The notes beneath the pieces are model-generated. The model ran no database searches, was not told the DNA's origin, and saw nothing but the letters and a program-made list of their open reading frames with translations. Of a DNA stretch of 64,000 nucleotides, positions 1 through 8,381 are shown piece after piece. Position numbers and translations under genes: made by a program. The stretch comes from an uncultured Mesonia sp. (GTDB lineage Bacteria > Bacteroidota > Bacteroidia > Flavobacteriales > Flavobacteriaceae), in assembly GCA_958296185.1 (NCBI GenBank), contig CATQIB010000017.1, forward strand, positions 1 to 64,000, in the 5' to 3' direction. Position 1 is the stretch's first letter, and every line of letters begins with the position of its first letter.

Positions 1-260
1 TGTGAAATTCTAACCCAAAACTTTTTTTAAAAAATCAATAACTTCACTTGATTTTGCTAAATAAACTGTTATATGGAAATAAATATGGAATAAGCAAAAA
101 TTAGTTTTAAGAAAATATTAGCACTTATCAACAAAATGAGTGAATTATTAATTGCTTTAAGCTGAAGTGTTTACCATTTTTAATTAACACCCGTGTAAAT
201 AGTTATTCTGGCTTAAAAACTTCATACCTTTGCTACTATCAACAACACAAAAATTTTATT
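1..260. other. Intergenic region upstream of rpiB
   Basis: No reading frame of useful length or RNA structure is visible here on either strand. The only recognisable element is the rpiB promoter near its right end. The left boundary is the window edge, so a gene pointing left may begin just outside. Confidence 0.5.
225..232 (+). promoter_or_regulatory. Bacteroidota -7 element for the rpiB operon
   Basis: TACCTTTG matches the TAnnTTTG consensus of the primary sigma factor in this phylum. It lies 28 bases before the rpiB start codon. No clear Shine-Dalgarno sequence follows, which is usual here. Confidence 0.6.
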
Positions 261-692
261 ATGAAAATCGCCATTGGGAACGATCACGCTGGTACGGCTT
301 ACAAAAATGCCATTATTAAACATTTAAAGGATAAAGGATTAAAAGTTATTAATCATGGTACAGATCTCGAAGAAAGTGTAGATTATCCAGATTTTATTCA
401 CCCTGTAGCTCAATCAGTTAGTGAGAAAAAAGTAGATTTTGGAATTATTATTTGTGGTAGTGGTAACGGTGCTGCTATGACCGCCAATAAACATAAGCAA
501 GTAAGGTGTGCTTTATGTTGGACCAAAGAGATAGTAGCACTAGCACGAGCACATAACGATGCAAATATATTAAGTATTCCTGCTCGTTTTACCAGTCTGC
601 CGCAAGCAATTGAAATGGTAGACACTTTTTTAAGTACTCAATTTGAAGGGGGAAGACATCAAAACCGGGTAAATAAAATCGCTTGCCAATAA
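261..692 (+). CDS. rpiB: Ribose 5-phosphate isomerase B
   Basis: This 143-residue protein should interconvert ribose 5-phosphate and ribulose 5-phosphate in the cytosolic pentose phosphate pathway. It is full length for the LacA/RpiB family. The N-terminus MKIAIGNDHAG is the family's nucleotide-like strand and loop, C65 begins the CGSGNG anion-hole motif, and the conserved ARAHNDANIL segment spans residues 95-104. The next gene, a CDF transporter, starts one base after the stop, so the two are co-transcribed. Related LacAB enzymes act on other sugar phosphates, but the short length and CGSGNG motif favour RpiB. Confidence 0.9.
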   Translation: MKIAIGNDHAGTAYKNAIIKHLKDKGLKVINHGTDLEESVDYPDFIHPVAQSVSEKKVDFGIIICGSGNGAAMTANKHKQVRCALCWTKEIVALARAHNDANILSIPARFTSLPQAIEMVDTFLSTQFEGGRHQNRVNKIACQ

Positions 693-693
693 T

Positions 694-1599
694 ATGAGTC
701 ACCACCACGATCATAAGCATCCAGTACTTTCAGGAAGAAATTTAAAAATATCTATTTTTTTAAATATACTCATTACGGTTTCGCAAATTATAGGAGGCCT
801 CATAAGCGGTAGTCTTGCTTTATTATCTGATGCTTTACATAATTTTACAGACGTGGTGAGTCTCATTATAAGTTTTTGGGCCAACAAAATGGCTTCAAAA
901 AGTGCCTCTTTTAACAAAACATTCGGGTATAAAAGGGCAGAAATTATTGCAGCTTTTGTTAATGCCGCTAGCCTTATGGTTATTTCTGTCCTTTTAATAA
1001 AGGAATCTATAGATCGATTTATAAATCCACAAAGTATAGATTCCACTATAGTAATCATTTTGGCTGCGGTAGCCATATTAGGAAACGGATTTAGTGTTTT
1101 ACTGATGAAAAAAGACAGTAAAGCTAATATGAATATGAAATCGGCGTACTTACATCTATTAACCGATATGTTAGCCTCTGTAGCAGTATTGTTAGGAGGA
1201 TTATTGATGCGTTTTTACGGATTTTATTGGATAGATAGTTTGCTTACTGCCGGTATTGCTATTTACCTAATTTTGATGGGGTATGATTTATTAAAATCCT
1301 CTTTTAATATCTTGATGCTCTTTACCCCAGAAGCGATTCGAACAGAAGAATTAGTGAAAACAGCTTGTAGTTTACCCGAAATAAAAAATATGCATCACGT
1401 GCATATTTGGTCACTCAATGAAACCGAAATTCATCTCGAAGCTCATCTTGACTTTCATCACGACATTTCACTTTCAAGTTTTAATGAAATATTAGAAGAA
1501 CTAAAAGTTTTACTGAACCAAAAATACGGTATTAATCATTTTAACCTTCAACCAGAATTTAATAAGGAAGATACCAAAGAAATAATTGTACAAGACTAA
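694..1599 (+). CDS. Cation diffusion facilitator (zinc exporter type)
   Basis: The 301-residue protein is an inner-membrane metal/proton antiporter of the CDF family (CzcD/ZitB type). It begins with a histidine-rich stretch, MSHHHDHKH, and has about six hydrophobic segments. The two metal-site HxxxD motifs are visible in transmembrane helices 2 and 5 (H49/D53 and H154/D158). After residue 210 there is a cytoplasmic domain with the HHVHIW segment typical of CDF C-terminal metal-binding domains. The substrate is most likely Zn(II), judged from the HxxxD pair, though Co or Cd cannot be excluded. It sits between rpiB and elaA with one- and two-base gaps. Confidence 0.9.
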   Translation: MSHHHDHKHPVLSGRNLKISIFLNILITVSQIIGGLISGSLALLSDALHNFTDVVSLIISFWANKMASKSASFNKTFGYKRAEIIAAFVNAASLMVISVLLIKESIDRFINPQSIDSTIVIILAAVAILGNGFSVLLMKKDSKANMNMKSAYLHLLTDMLASVAVLLGGLLMRFYGFYWIDSLLTAGIAIYLILMGYDLLKSSFNILMLFTPEAIRTEELVKTACSLPEIKNMHHVHIWSLNETEIHLEAHLDFHHDISLSSFNEILEELKVLLNQKYGINHFNLQPEFNKEDTKEIIVQD

Positions 1600-1601
1600 A
1601 T

Positions 1602-2050
1602 ATGCCTATTACTTTTTATCAAAAAACTTTCAATCAACTTTCTTTAAATCAGCTGTATGCGCTAGCCAAACTTCGTGCCGATGTTTTTGTGCTCGAACAA
1701 AATTGTTTGTATCCAGATTTAGATAATAAAGATCAACAAGCTTTGCATATACTTGGTTATGAAGATGATGAATTGGTAGCTTATGCGCGTTGTTTTAAAC
1801 CCGGACTTTATTTTACTGAAGCTAGTATTGGTAGGGTTTTGGTTGCAAAAAATCAACGTAAAAAAGCTTTTGGTCAACAACTTATGCACCAAGCCATAAA
1901 GGGAATAGCATCACATTACTCTACCTCTTCAATTCGAATCTCAGCACAGCTTTATTTGTTAGAATTTTATACCTCCTTAGGTTTTAAAAAACAGGAGACT
2001 CTTATTTAGAAGATGGAATCCCGCACATCAAGATGCTTTACTATAAATAG
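1602..2050 (+). pseudogene. elaA: ElaA-type GNAT acetyltransferase, 3' frameshift
   Basis: The open frame from 1602 stops at 2009 after 135 residues and encodes an ElaA-like N-acetyltransferase: an LRADVFVLEQ segment, an IGRVLV strand, and the acetyl-CoA loop region. The last residues (QETLI) do not fit the family. From 1994 the next frame reads GDSYLEDGIPHIKMLYYK and stops at 2050, and EDGIPHI.M is exactly the expected ElaA C-terminus. One base is therefore missing just before 1994, in or after the A-rich run at 1985-1993. This is either a real frameshift or a sequencing error. Only the final strand is lost, so some fold may survive. It is the third gene of the rpiB operon, and its substrate is unknown. 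Confidence 0.8.
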
Positions 2051-2088
2051 CTTAAACCATTTAGGCCTTTAAAGTCATCTATTTTTTC

Positions 2089-2096
2089 TACTTTTG
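2089..2096 (+). promoter_or_regulatory. -7 element for the SulP gene
   Basis: TACTTTTG fits the TAnnTTTG consensus and lies 61 bases upstream of the SulP start codon. It separates this gene from the rpiB operon. Confidence 0.5.
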
Positions 2097-2157
2097 CAAA
2101 CTATTTTGAAAAACGAGCTTTTCAGATTGATTTTCAAGTGATAAAGCATATTATTTT

Positions 2158-3701
2158 ATGAAAAAAGTACTCAATTTATTTGACTTTAAACAAAAAGTAA
2201 ATTATAAAACAGAAATATTAGCGGGATTAACCGTAGCTATGACAATGATTCCAGAATCACTGTCTTTCGCCATTTTAGCAGATTTCCCTCCGCTAGTGGG
2301 TTTATATGCGGCTTTTATAATGGGATTAATTACCGCCATTTTTGGAGGTAGACCAGGTATGGTTTCTGGGGTGCTGGGGCAACTGTAGTGGTATTAATCG
2401 CATTAATGCAATCGCACGGTTTAGAATACGTTTTTGGAGCGGTAGCTATTGCAGGTATTATACAAATTTTGGTAGGGCTTTTTAAATTAGGTAAATTCAT
2501 TCGATTGGTTCCACAACCCGTGATGTTTGGTTTTGTAAATGGTTTGGCGGTGATTATTTTTATGTCACAACTAGAGCAATTCAAAATTAAAATGAATGGA
2601 GAATATACTTGGCTTACTGGAACTCCTTTTTTAATTATGGCTGGTCTTACCGCACTAACCATTGGTATTATCCTAATTCTACCAAAAATAACAAAAGCAG
2701 TTCCAGCTTCTTTAGTGGCTATTTTGGTTGTTTTTATATTGGTACTAGTCTTCAATATAGATACTAAACAGGTTGTAGATATTGCCTCAGTAAGCGGTAG
2801 TTTACCCCCCTTTCATATTCCCGATATTCCATTTACTTTAGAAACACTTAAGATAATTTTACCCTATGGACTAATAATGGCTGCAGTAGGTTTAACCGAA
2901 GGGCTCCTTACTTTAAACCTTGTAGATGAAATCACCAATACTAAAGGAAATAGCAATAGAGAGTGTCTAGCACAAGGGGCTGCCAATATTACCAACGGTT
3001 TTTTCTTTGGAATGGGAGGTTGTCCAATGATTGCTCAAACTCTAGTAAATCTATCTTCTGGATCTAGAGCAAGATTATCGGGTATTGTGGCGGCCTTAAC
3101 TATATTGGTAATAATATTAGTGGGAGCTCCTGTAATAGAATTAATACCAATGGCGGCTTTAACTGGCGTTATGATTATGGTGGCTTTTGGTACTTTTGAA
3201 TGGGCAAGTTTTAAGGCACTTTCAAAAATGCCTAAACACGATATATTTGTTATGCTCGTGGTAACTTTTATAACCATTATTTTGCATAATTTGGCTTTAG
3301 CTGTACTTATTGGTGTAATCATATCGGCATTGGTATTTGCTTGGGAAAGTGCTAAACGCATACGTGCCCGAAAATATGTAGATGAAAATGGAGTGAAGCA
3401 TTATGAATTGTACGGCCCTTTGTTTTTTGGTTCGACCACGGCTTTTACAAGTAAATTTGATGTAGAAAATGATCCTGATGAAGTGATTATTGATTTCGCC
3501 GAAAGTAGAATTGCAGATATGAGTGCAATCGACGCCGTAAACAAATTAACCGAACGCTATTTAAAACAAGGTAAAAAAATACATCTCAAGCATTTGAGTC
3601 CAGACTGTAGAAGACTTTTATATAATGCAGAGAAAATTATACAGGTGAATATTATTGAAGATCCCTCTTATACCGTAATGGGGAGTAGCGAAGTAAGCTA
3701 A
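2158..3701 (+). pseudogene. SulP-family anion permease with STAS domain, frameshifted
   Basis: Two adjacent frames (2158-2388 and 2388-3701) together encode one SulP transporter of about 514 residues. These are inner-membrane carriers for sulfate, bicarbonate or related anions. The first frame ends in PGMVSG plus four wrong residues. The second, read upstream of its apparent GTG start, gives GAGATVVVLIALM, the invariant continuation of that SulP helix. The break is a missing base in the G-run at 2368-2371: five Gs would restore the frame. The rest of the permease and a C-terminal STAS domain (from about 3400, with HYELYGPLFFGS) are intact. As read, the protein is split inside a transmembrane helix and should be inactive unless the base is a sequencing error. 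The substrate cannot be assigned. Confidence 0.85.
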
Positions 3702-3704
3702 TTT

Positions 3705-4550
3705 TTAGCCAATAGGCCACCAAACTACAAAGATAAGCTCGATTTGCTCGAGCTTATTTTTTACCCATAAGTAAGATGATTTCTTGTTTTGAGCAAGATA
3801 TTCAACTTCTTCTAATTGTTTGTTGTAATCTTCCCAATTTACCTCCAAATGAGGAGCTATACTCCAGTCTTTTTTAAAGGGAGAATAATACAGTTTATCT
3901 CTAAAGTACGTATCACTTTTAAAGCTATTTAAATCTACGTAAGTATCCGAAATACAGTTAGGATTTAAATATGGTAAAATGGGCTTATTATATCCCTTTG
4001 GTAAGAAAAGATGGGCTTTAAAGTGGGCATATTGATTTTTAATTTGCTTGGGATTGATACCCAATTGGTTTAAAAAATACTGAACACTAGGCTTTTGTAT
4101 AAGCGGAAGCTGATGTTTTTTAAGATGGTTTAATTTTCGCCATAGCGAATCTTTTCGGTTGGCTCCTACCCAAGCTTCAAGCGGATTTTTAATACGTGCA
4201 TCAAGCAAATAAAATTTATAAACTAGTTCTACGTGTGAAATATCACCAGATCTTAAATCTTTTAGTAAAAAATCGATCTCACCTAGGGTTATTTTATTAT
4301 CGATTATTTGAAGATTACTAACTAGTACATCATAGCGGTTAGATTGATTTATCTCTGCCTCAAAAAAAGCTTCTGCTCGTTTACCTAAGATCAATTTATC
4401 GGGAAGTGCTGCTAATTCTTCGGCTTGAATAGGGTTTTCTTTAGCGGGAAGTTTAAAAAAATCTAATCCGTAAAAGCAATCTGGTAAAATTAAATGATGA
4501 GCTTTTTGATAACCCAAGAATTGTAATTGATTTTTATACCTCTCGCGCAT
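3705..4550 (-). CDS. DUF1853 family protein
   Basis: This 281-residue protein has no known biochemical role. It is recognised as DUF1853 by the LGKRAEAFFEAEI segment (about residues 55-67), then a YDVLVSNLQII strand, GEIDFLLKD, and HVELVYKFYL. The spaced E...D...ExK-like acidic residues (E-I-D and V-E-L-V-Y-K) resemble a PD-(D/E)XK nuclease fold, which is an inference. It begins nine bases after the ctp stop and is probably the last gene of the dinB-rnpA-ctp run. Its 3' end is only three bases from the convergent SulP gene. No signal peptide is present, so it is likely cytosolic. Confidence 0.75.
   Translation of the reverse strand: MRERYKNQLQFLGYQKAHHLILPDCFYGLDFFKLPAKENPIQAEELAALPDKLILGKRAEAFFEAEINQSNRYDVLVSNLQIIDNKITLGEIDFLLKDLRSGDISHVELVYKFYLLDARIKNPLEAWVGANRKDSLWRKLNHLKKHQLPLIQKPSVQYFLNQLGINPKQIKNQYAHFKAHLFLPKGYNKPILPYLNPNCISDTYVDLNSFKSDTYFRDKLYYSPFKKDWSIAPHLEVNWEDYNKQLEEVEYLAQNKKSSYLWVKNKLEQIELIFVVWWPIG
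3733..3762 (+). terminator. Rho-independent terminator of the SulP gene, inside the convergent CDS
   Basis: A perfect ten-base stem ATAAGCTCGA / TCGAGCTTAT (3733-3742 and 3748-3757) with a five-base loop is followed by a T-run in the + direction. It lies within the last codons of the DUF1853 gene on the opposite strand. Confidence 0.75.
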
Positions 4551-4559
4551 ATTTATACA

Positions 4560-6173
4560 TTAAGCTTTATTTAAAATATGGGCGTAAGCCTTAGGATCAT
4601 TTAAAATGCGTTTGGCTTCTAAAATTTCTGGGTTGTGTTTTGAAAAATATTCATAGGCTCCTTTTTCATAGAAATAATTCGATAATAACTGTTTATTTAT
4701 CCAGTATAATATTTCTTCTTTTTGTCTTTCAATGGCTTCGGCTTTTGTGTTTTTAAGTTGCAGTTCTAAATTGCTTAGTGCTTCATTTAGTTTAGTAGCC
4801 ATTCCTTCTTTTTCGGCTTGTTCTCTTAGCTTTTTTAAATCTTTTTCAGTGTTGGTCTCGTAATTAAATTCAACCTTTTTAAGAAATTGGTCAAATGCTT
4901 TAAAAATAGCAGCATTTTTAGGGTAAGAATCCATATTTACCCCTTTATTATTAAGGAAATATTGAGTGCTAAAATCAAATATCAAATCTTGGTCTAGTAG
5001 CGCCTGGGTGACAGGACTTACTAAAGAAGAAGCTAAACTAACGTCTGGTGTTATACCTCCTGCATCATAAACTATTCTACCTGCTTTGGTTTTAAATGCT
5101 TTGTGCTTCTTATTCTCTTTAGCCTGTCCGTTTTTGCTATAATCTAAGGCTTGAATACATCTTCCGCTTGGGGTGTAATACCGCGAAATGGTTATTTTAA
5201 CTTGAGAGCCATAGCTCAAGTTTTTTGGACGTTGTACCAACCCTTTACCAAAACTTTTGCCTCCAATAATCACTGCCCGATCTAAATCTTGTAAACTACC
5301 TGCAACAATTTCGCTTGCAGAGGCACTTTTGGCATTGATAAGAATTGCTAAGGGTATTTGAGTATCTAAAGCTTCATTTTTGGTTTTATAACTCTGATTG
5401 TATTTATCAATATTAGACTGGGTATAGGTAATCAAGGTGTTTTTGGGGACAAATAAATTAGCAACATTTACCGCTTCACTTAACAATCCGCCTGGGTTGT
5501 TACGTAAATCTAAAATCAATCTTTTTGCGCCTTGATCTATTAAATCTTTTGCTGCCATTCCTACTTCAAAAGAAGCAGTTCTCGTAAATTCTTTAAGTAC
5601 AATATACCCGTTGGCTTCTTTATCTAAATTATAAAACGGTACCGCCTTTTCTTTTCGAGCAGATCTTTTTATTTGCGCCTCATAAATTTTACCCTGGCGT
5701 TTATAGGCAATATTCACACTGGTATTAGCCGCCCCGTTGAGTAAATTAATTGCATTTTCTGCATATTCACTTATTGTAATATCATTTATTCGCACCAATT
5801 CATCGCCGGGTTTTAGACCGGCTTTTTCTGCCGGGGCATCTTGGGTTAGGGCTACAACAGTTAATTTGTTTTTGTTACTTTTTATACGTGCCCCAATACT
5901 GGCCACCTCACCAGATTGATTGATACGGGCTTGTTCAACCTCTTGCTGATTGTAGTACTGGGTGTAAGGGTCTAATTCACGCAACATAGCAGTTAAAGCT
6001 GTATCCATTAATTCTGCAGGATTGGTTTCATCTACATAATTCATGGTTATTTCTTTAAAAACAGAAGTAAAAAGTTCTATTTGCTTGGCTATAGCAAAAA
6101 AATCATTTTTAAATCCAGATGTGAGTATAAAAATACCTACCAGCGTTATTCCTATTATTCCTTTTTTCATCAA
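4560..6173 (-). CDS. C-terminal processing peptidase, S41 family
   Basis: The 537-residue protein is a membrane-anchored or secreted Ser/Lys protease of the CtpA/Prc family, which trims or degrades periplasmic proteins after binding their C-termini. Residues 4-20 form a hydrophobic signal-anchor. A PDZ domain spans about 85-165 (PGDELVRIND). The S41 core follows, with LDLRNNPGG at about 221-229, the SASASEI nucleophile segment at 283-289, and GGKSFGKG with the likely catalytic Lys310. The C-terminal part (about 440-530) is charged and probably helical. The gene is 82 bases downstream of rnpA and nine bases upstream of the DUF1853 gene. The substrate is not predictable. Confidence 0.9.
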   Translation of the reverse strand: MMKKGIIGITLVGIFILTSGFKNDFFAIAKQIELFTSVFKEITMNYVDETNPAELMDTALTAMLRELDPYTQYYNQQEVEQARINQSGEVASIGARIKSNKNKLTVVALTQDAPAEKAGLKPGDELVRINDITISEYAENAINLLNGAANTSVNIAYKRQGKIYEAQIKRSARKEKAVPFYNLDKEANGYIVLKEFTRTASFEVGMAAKDLIDQGAKRLILDLRNNPGGLLSEAVNVANLFVPKNTLITYTQSNIDKYNQSYKTKNEALDTQIPLAILINAKSASASEIVAGSLQDLDRAVIIGGKSFGKGLVQRPKNLSYGSQVKITISRYYTPSGRCIQALDYSKNGQAKENKKHKAFKTKAGRIVYDAGGITPDVSLASSLVSPVTQALLDQDLIFDFSTQYFLNNKGVNMDSYPKNAAIFKAFDQFLKKVEFNYETNTEKDLKKLREQAEKEGMATKLNEALSNLELQLKNTKAEAIERQKEEILYWINKQLLSNYFYEKGAYEYFSKHNPEILEAKRILNDPKAYAHILNKA

Positions 6174-6255
6174 TATTTTGCTTTAAAAAGTTGATTGCAG
6201 GAGTAAACCTGTCGGGTAAATATAAGCAAATAAAGTTCAAGTATAGGTTAGAATT

Positions 6256-6633
6256 TTAGTGGCTCTTAAGACTATTTTTTTTGTTAAATTCGATTAAAAG
6301 CTGCTGCATTGCTTTTGAAATAGTGGTAGATGTCTGCTTTCTATTACCTAAAAAAATAAACAGAATATTATAGTTTTTAGGAAGTTCAAGCTGGACTTTT
6401 TGCAAACGATAAGCTTCTCGAATTTGTCTTTTTATACGGTTTCTATCAACTGCAAGTTTAAAGTTACGCTTAGGAACGCTAACCATTATTTTTGGAGCAT
6501 CTTGATTTTTTTTAAAAGCAGGATTATATACCATTCTGAGCGGAAATTTTTTCTGCGTTTCTCCATTTTCAAACAGCGCCTTTATAGCTGTTTTACTTTT
6601 TAAACGTTGAGCTTTTCCTAAGGTTTTTTTCAT
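6256..6633 (-). CDS. rnpA: Ribonuclease P protein component
   Basis: This basic protein of about 125 residues assists the RNase P RNA in 5' processing of tRNA precursors. The RNR signature is clear as RNRIKRQIREAYR, and the preceding strand PKIMVSVPKRNFKLAVDRN is typical. An upstream ATG at 6678 in the same frame would add 15 residues and overlap dinB; I prefer MKKTLGKAQRL at 6633 because family members begin at this point. In many bacteria rnpA follows rpmH, but here it lies between dinB and ctp. Confidence 0.9.
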   Translation of the reverse strand: MKKTLGKAQRLKSKTAIKALFENGETQKKFPLRMVYNPAFKKNQDAPKIMVSVPKRNFKLAVDRNRIKRQIREAYRLQKVQLELPKNYNILFIFLGNRKQTSTTISKAMQQLLIEFNKKNSLKSH

Positions 6634-6667
6634 GCTGTAAATATAACAAGTAAATAAGCTACCTAGA

Positions 6668-7765
6668 TTAAAATTCAAATTTAAGTTGTTTACCCATAAA
6701 TGTTGTTGGTTCTTGCTTTACGGATGCGTGTCCGGCTTTTTTTAAATTAGTAATCGAAATTCCTACTAAACGTACCGAGTTATGCAATTTTTCTTGGTAC
6801 AACAGTGACTTTGCATTTTCGAGAATGAGGGCTTTATCTCGAATATAAAAAGCCAGGGTTTTACTTCGGGTTTGTACACTAAAATCGCCATATTTTATTT
6901 TAAGCGTAATAGTTTTACCTGAGAATTTATTTTTGTCTAGGCGCTGAGCTACTTCTGCAGCAATTCGGCTTAAACGTTCTTCAAGAAAAATTTCAGAACT
7001 AATATTGTTTGAAAAAGTGCGCTCGGCACCCACAGATTTACGTATTCGCTCTGGCTTTACCTCACTTAAGTGTACTCCTCTTACAACTTGGTAATACAAT
7101 TTACCGCTTTTACCAAAATGATTTTCTAAAAATTCGAGCGATTTTAATTTTAAATCTGAACCCTTAAAGATTCCAAGTTGATACATTTTTTGAGCGGTAA
7201 CCTTACCAACACCAAAAAACTTTTTAATTTCTAAGTCTTCTAAAAATTGTTGTACTTCATTGGGAGGTACTGTTTTTTGCCCGTTAGGCTTGTTTATATC
7301 ACTAGCAATTTTGGCAACAAATTTATTAATTGAAATACCTGCAGATGCATTTAGTCCGGTTTTATCTTTTATTTCTGCTCGTATTAAGCGGGCGATTTGT
7401 GACGCACTACTTAAGCCTTTTAAGTTTTCAGTAACGTCTAAATAAGCTTCATCAAGCGATAAAGGCTCTACTAAAGGCGTGTAATTTAAAAAGATGCTAC
7501 GTATTTGCGCAGATATTTCCTTGTAACGTTCAAATCGTGGTTTTATAAAAATTAAATCCGCGCAAAGCTTACTAGCTAACCTACCACTCATAGCGCTTCG
7601 TACCCCAAATTTACGGGCTTCATAGCTGGCAGCGGCCACCACACCTCTTTTACCGCCACCGCCTACTGCAATGGGTTTACCTCGTAAATCTGGATGATCT
7701 AGCTGTTCTACAGAGGCGTAAAAGGCATCCATATCTAAATGTATTATTTTGCGCTCTTTTACCAT
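6668..7765 (-). CDS. dinB: DNA polymerase IV
   Basis: This 365-residue Y-family polymerase performs translesion synthesis. The palm catalytic residues are visible: D11 in HLDMDAFYASVEQ, and D105/E106 in SLDEAYLD. The thumb has the helix-hairpin-helix region FGVGKVTAQKMYQLGI, and a little-finger domain follows from about residue 235. The C-terminus GKQLKFEF lacks a strong QLxLF beta-clamp peptide, but QLKFEF is a plausible variant. The start is fixed by MVKERKIIHLDMD. A TAnnTTTG element ends only four bases before the ATG, so the mRNA may be leaderless. It is divergent from the CYTH gene. Confidence 0.93.
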   Translation of the reverse strand: MVKERKIIHLDMDAFYASVEQLDHPDLRGKPIAVGGGGKRGVVAAASYEARKFGVRSAMSGRLASKLCADLIFIKPRFERYKEISAQIRSIFLNYTPLVEPLSLDEAYLDVTENLKGLSSASQIARLIRAEIKDKTGLNASAGISINKFVAKIASDINKPNGQKTVPPNEVQQFLEDLEIKKFFGVGKVTAQKMYQLGIFKGSDLKLKSLEFLENHFGKSGKLYYQVVRGVHLSEVKPERIRKSVGAERTFSNNISSEIFLEERLSRIAAEVAQRLDKNKFSGKTITLKIKYGDFSVQTRSKTLAFYIRDKALILENAKSLLYQEKLHNSVRLVGISITNLKKAGHASVKQEPTTFMGKQLKFEF

Positions 7766-7769
7766 GCTA

Positions 7770-7777
7770 CAAAGTTA
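7770..7777 (-). promoter_or_regulatory. -7 element for dinB, abutting the start codon
   Basis: On the minus strand TAACTTTG is followed by only four bases (TAGC) before the dinB ATG. Transcription from here would give a leaderless or near-leaderless message. Confidence 0.5.
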
Positions 7778-7793
7778 GAATAAGAAATAATGA

Positions 7794-7824
7794 TTTGCTA
7801 ACAATGCATTTAGCAATACCTTTG
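7794..7824 (+). promoter_or_regulatory. Promoter of the CYTH gene (-33 and -7 elements)
   Basis: TTTG at 7794-7797 is followed 19 bases later by TACCTTTG at 7817-7824. This is the clearest two-part Bacteroidota promoter in the window. It is divergent from the dinB promoter. Confidence 0.6.
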
Positions 7825-7859
7825 TTGCTTCAAAGTATCATTAAAAGCAGTTCACACCA

Positions 7860-8327
7860 ATGCGCGAAATAGAACGTAAATTTTTAGTAAAAAACAGTCG
7901 GTATAAAGCTTTGGCTTTTGAGAGAAAATATACCATTCAAGGTTATTTAAATACGCATCCTGAACGCAGTGTACGTATCCGAATTCAAGAACAAAAAGCA
8001 TGGATAACCGTTAAAGGTAAATCTGATGAAAAAGGCTTGAGTCGGTTTGAGTGGGAACAATCTATAGCTGTAGCTGATGCAGAAAAGCTTTTGAAAATCT
8101 GTGAGCCGGGTAAAATTGAAAAATATCGCTATTACGTGAACTATGAAGATCAAGTATTTGAAATAGATGAATTTTTAGGTAAAAACAAAGGATTAGTGAT
8201 AGCTGAAGCCGAATTAGAAAATGTGAATCAGCCACTTGTTTTACCCGATTGGATAGGAGAAGAAGTAACGGGTAATAAGGCTTATTATAACGCATCTTTA
8301 ATGCAATTACCTTTTACAAACTGGTAA
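7860..8327 (+). CDS. CYTH domain protein (triphosphate tunnel metalloenzyme)
   Basis: This 155-residue cytosolic protein is a single CYTH domain. The ExExK signature is E3, E5 and K7 in MREIERKFLV. Later beta-strands carry paired charged residues of the tunnel (SVRIRIQEQKAWITVKGK, FEIDEFLG, LVIAEAELE). Bacterial members are usually inorganic triphosphatases; some are linked to nucleotide metabolism, and the substrate here is not determined. It is a monocistronic unit with its own promoter and terminator. Confidence 0.88.
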   Translation: MREIERKFLVKNSRYKALAFERKYTIQGYLNTHPERSVRIRIQEQKAWITVKGKSDEKGLSRFEWEQSIAVADAEKLLKICEPGKIEKYRYYVNYEDQVFEIDEFLGKNKGLVIAEAELENVNQPLVLPDWIGEEVTGNKAYYNASLMQLPFTNW

Positions 8328-8330
8328 AAA

Positions 8331-8363
8331 AAAGCAAATCGAAAAATTCGATTTGCTTTTTTG
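8331..8363. terminator. Bidirectional terminator between CYTH gene and efflux operon
   Basis: A thirteen-base perfect stem (8331-8343 with 8347-8359, arms AAAGCAAATCGAA / TTCGATTTGCTTT) has a three-base loop. It carries T-runs in both orientations, so it can serve the converging CYTH gene and RND operon. Confidence 0.85.
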
Positions 8364-8381
8364 CTTGTTATACAATTCTCT

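Noticed and set aside
711-1076. 121-codon frame antisense to the CDF transporter.
   Set aside because: It is a shadow of the transporter's codon pattern with no independent support.
6634-6678. Upstream ATG extension of rnpA.
   Set aside because: It overlaps dinB, is not conserved in type, and the family start MKKTLGKAQRL is available at 6633.
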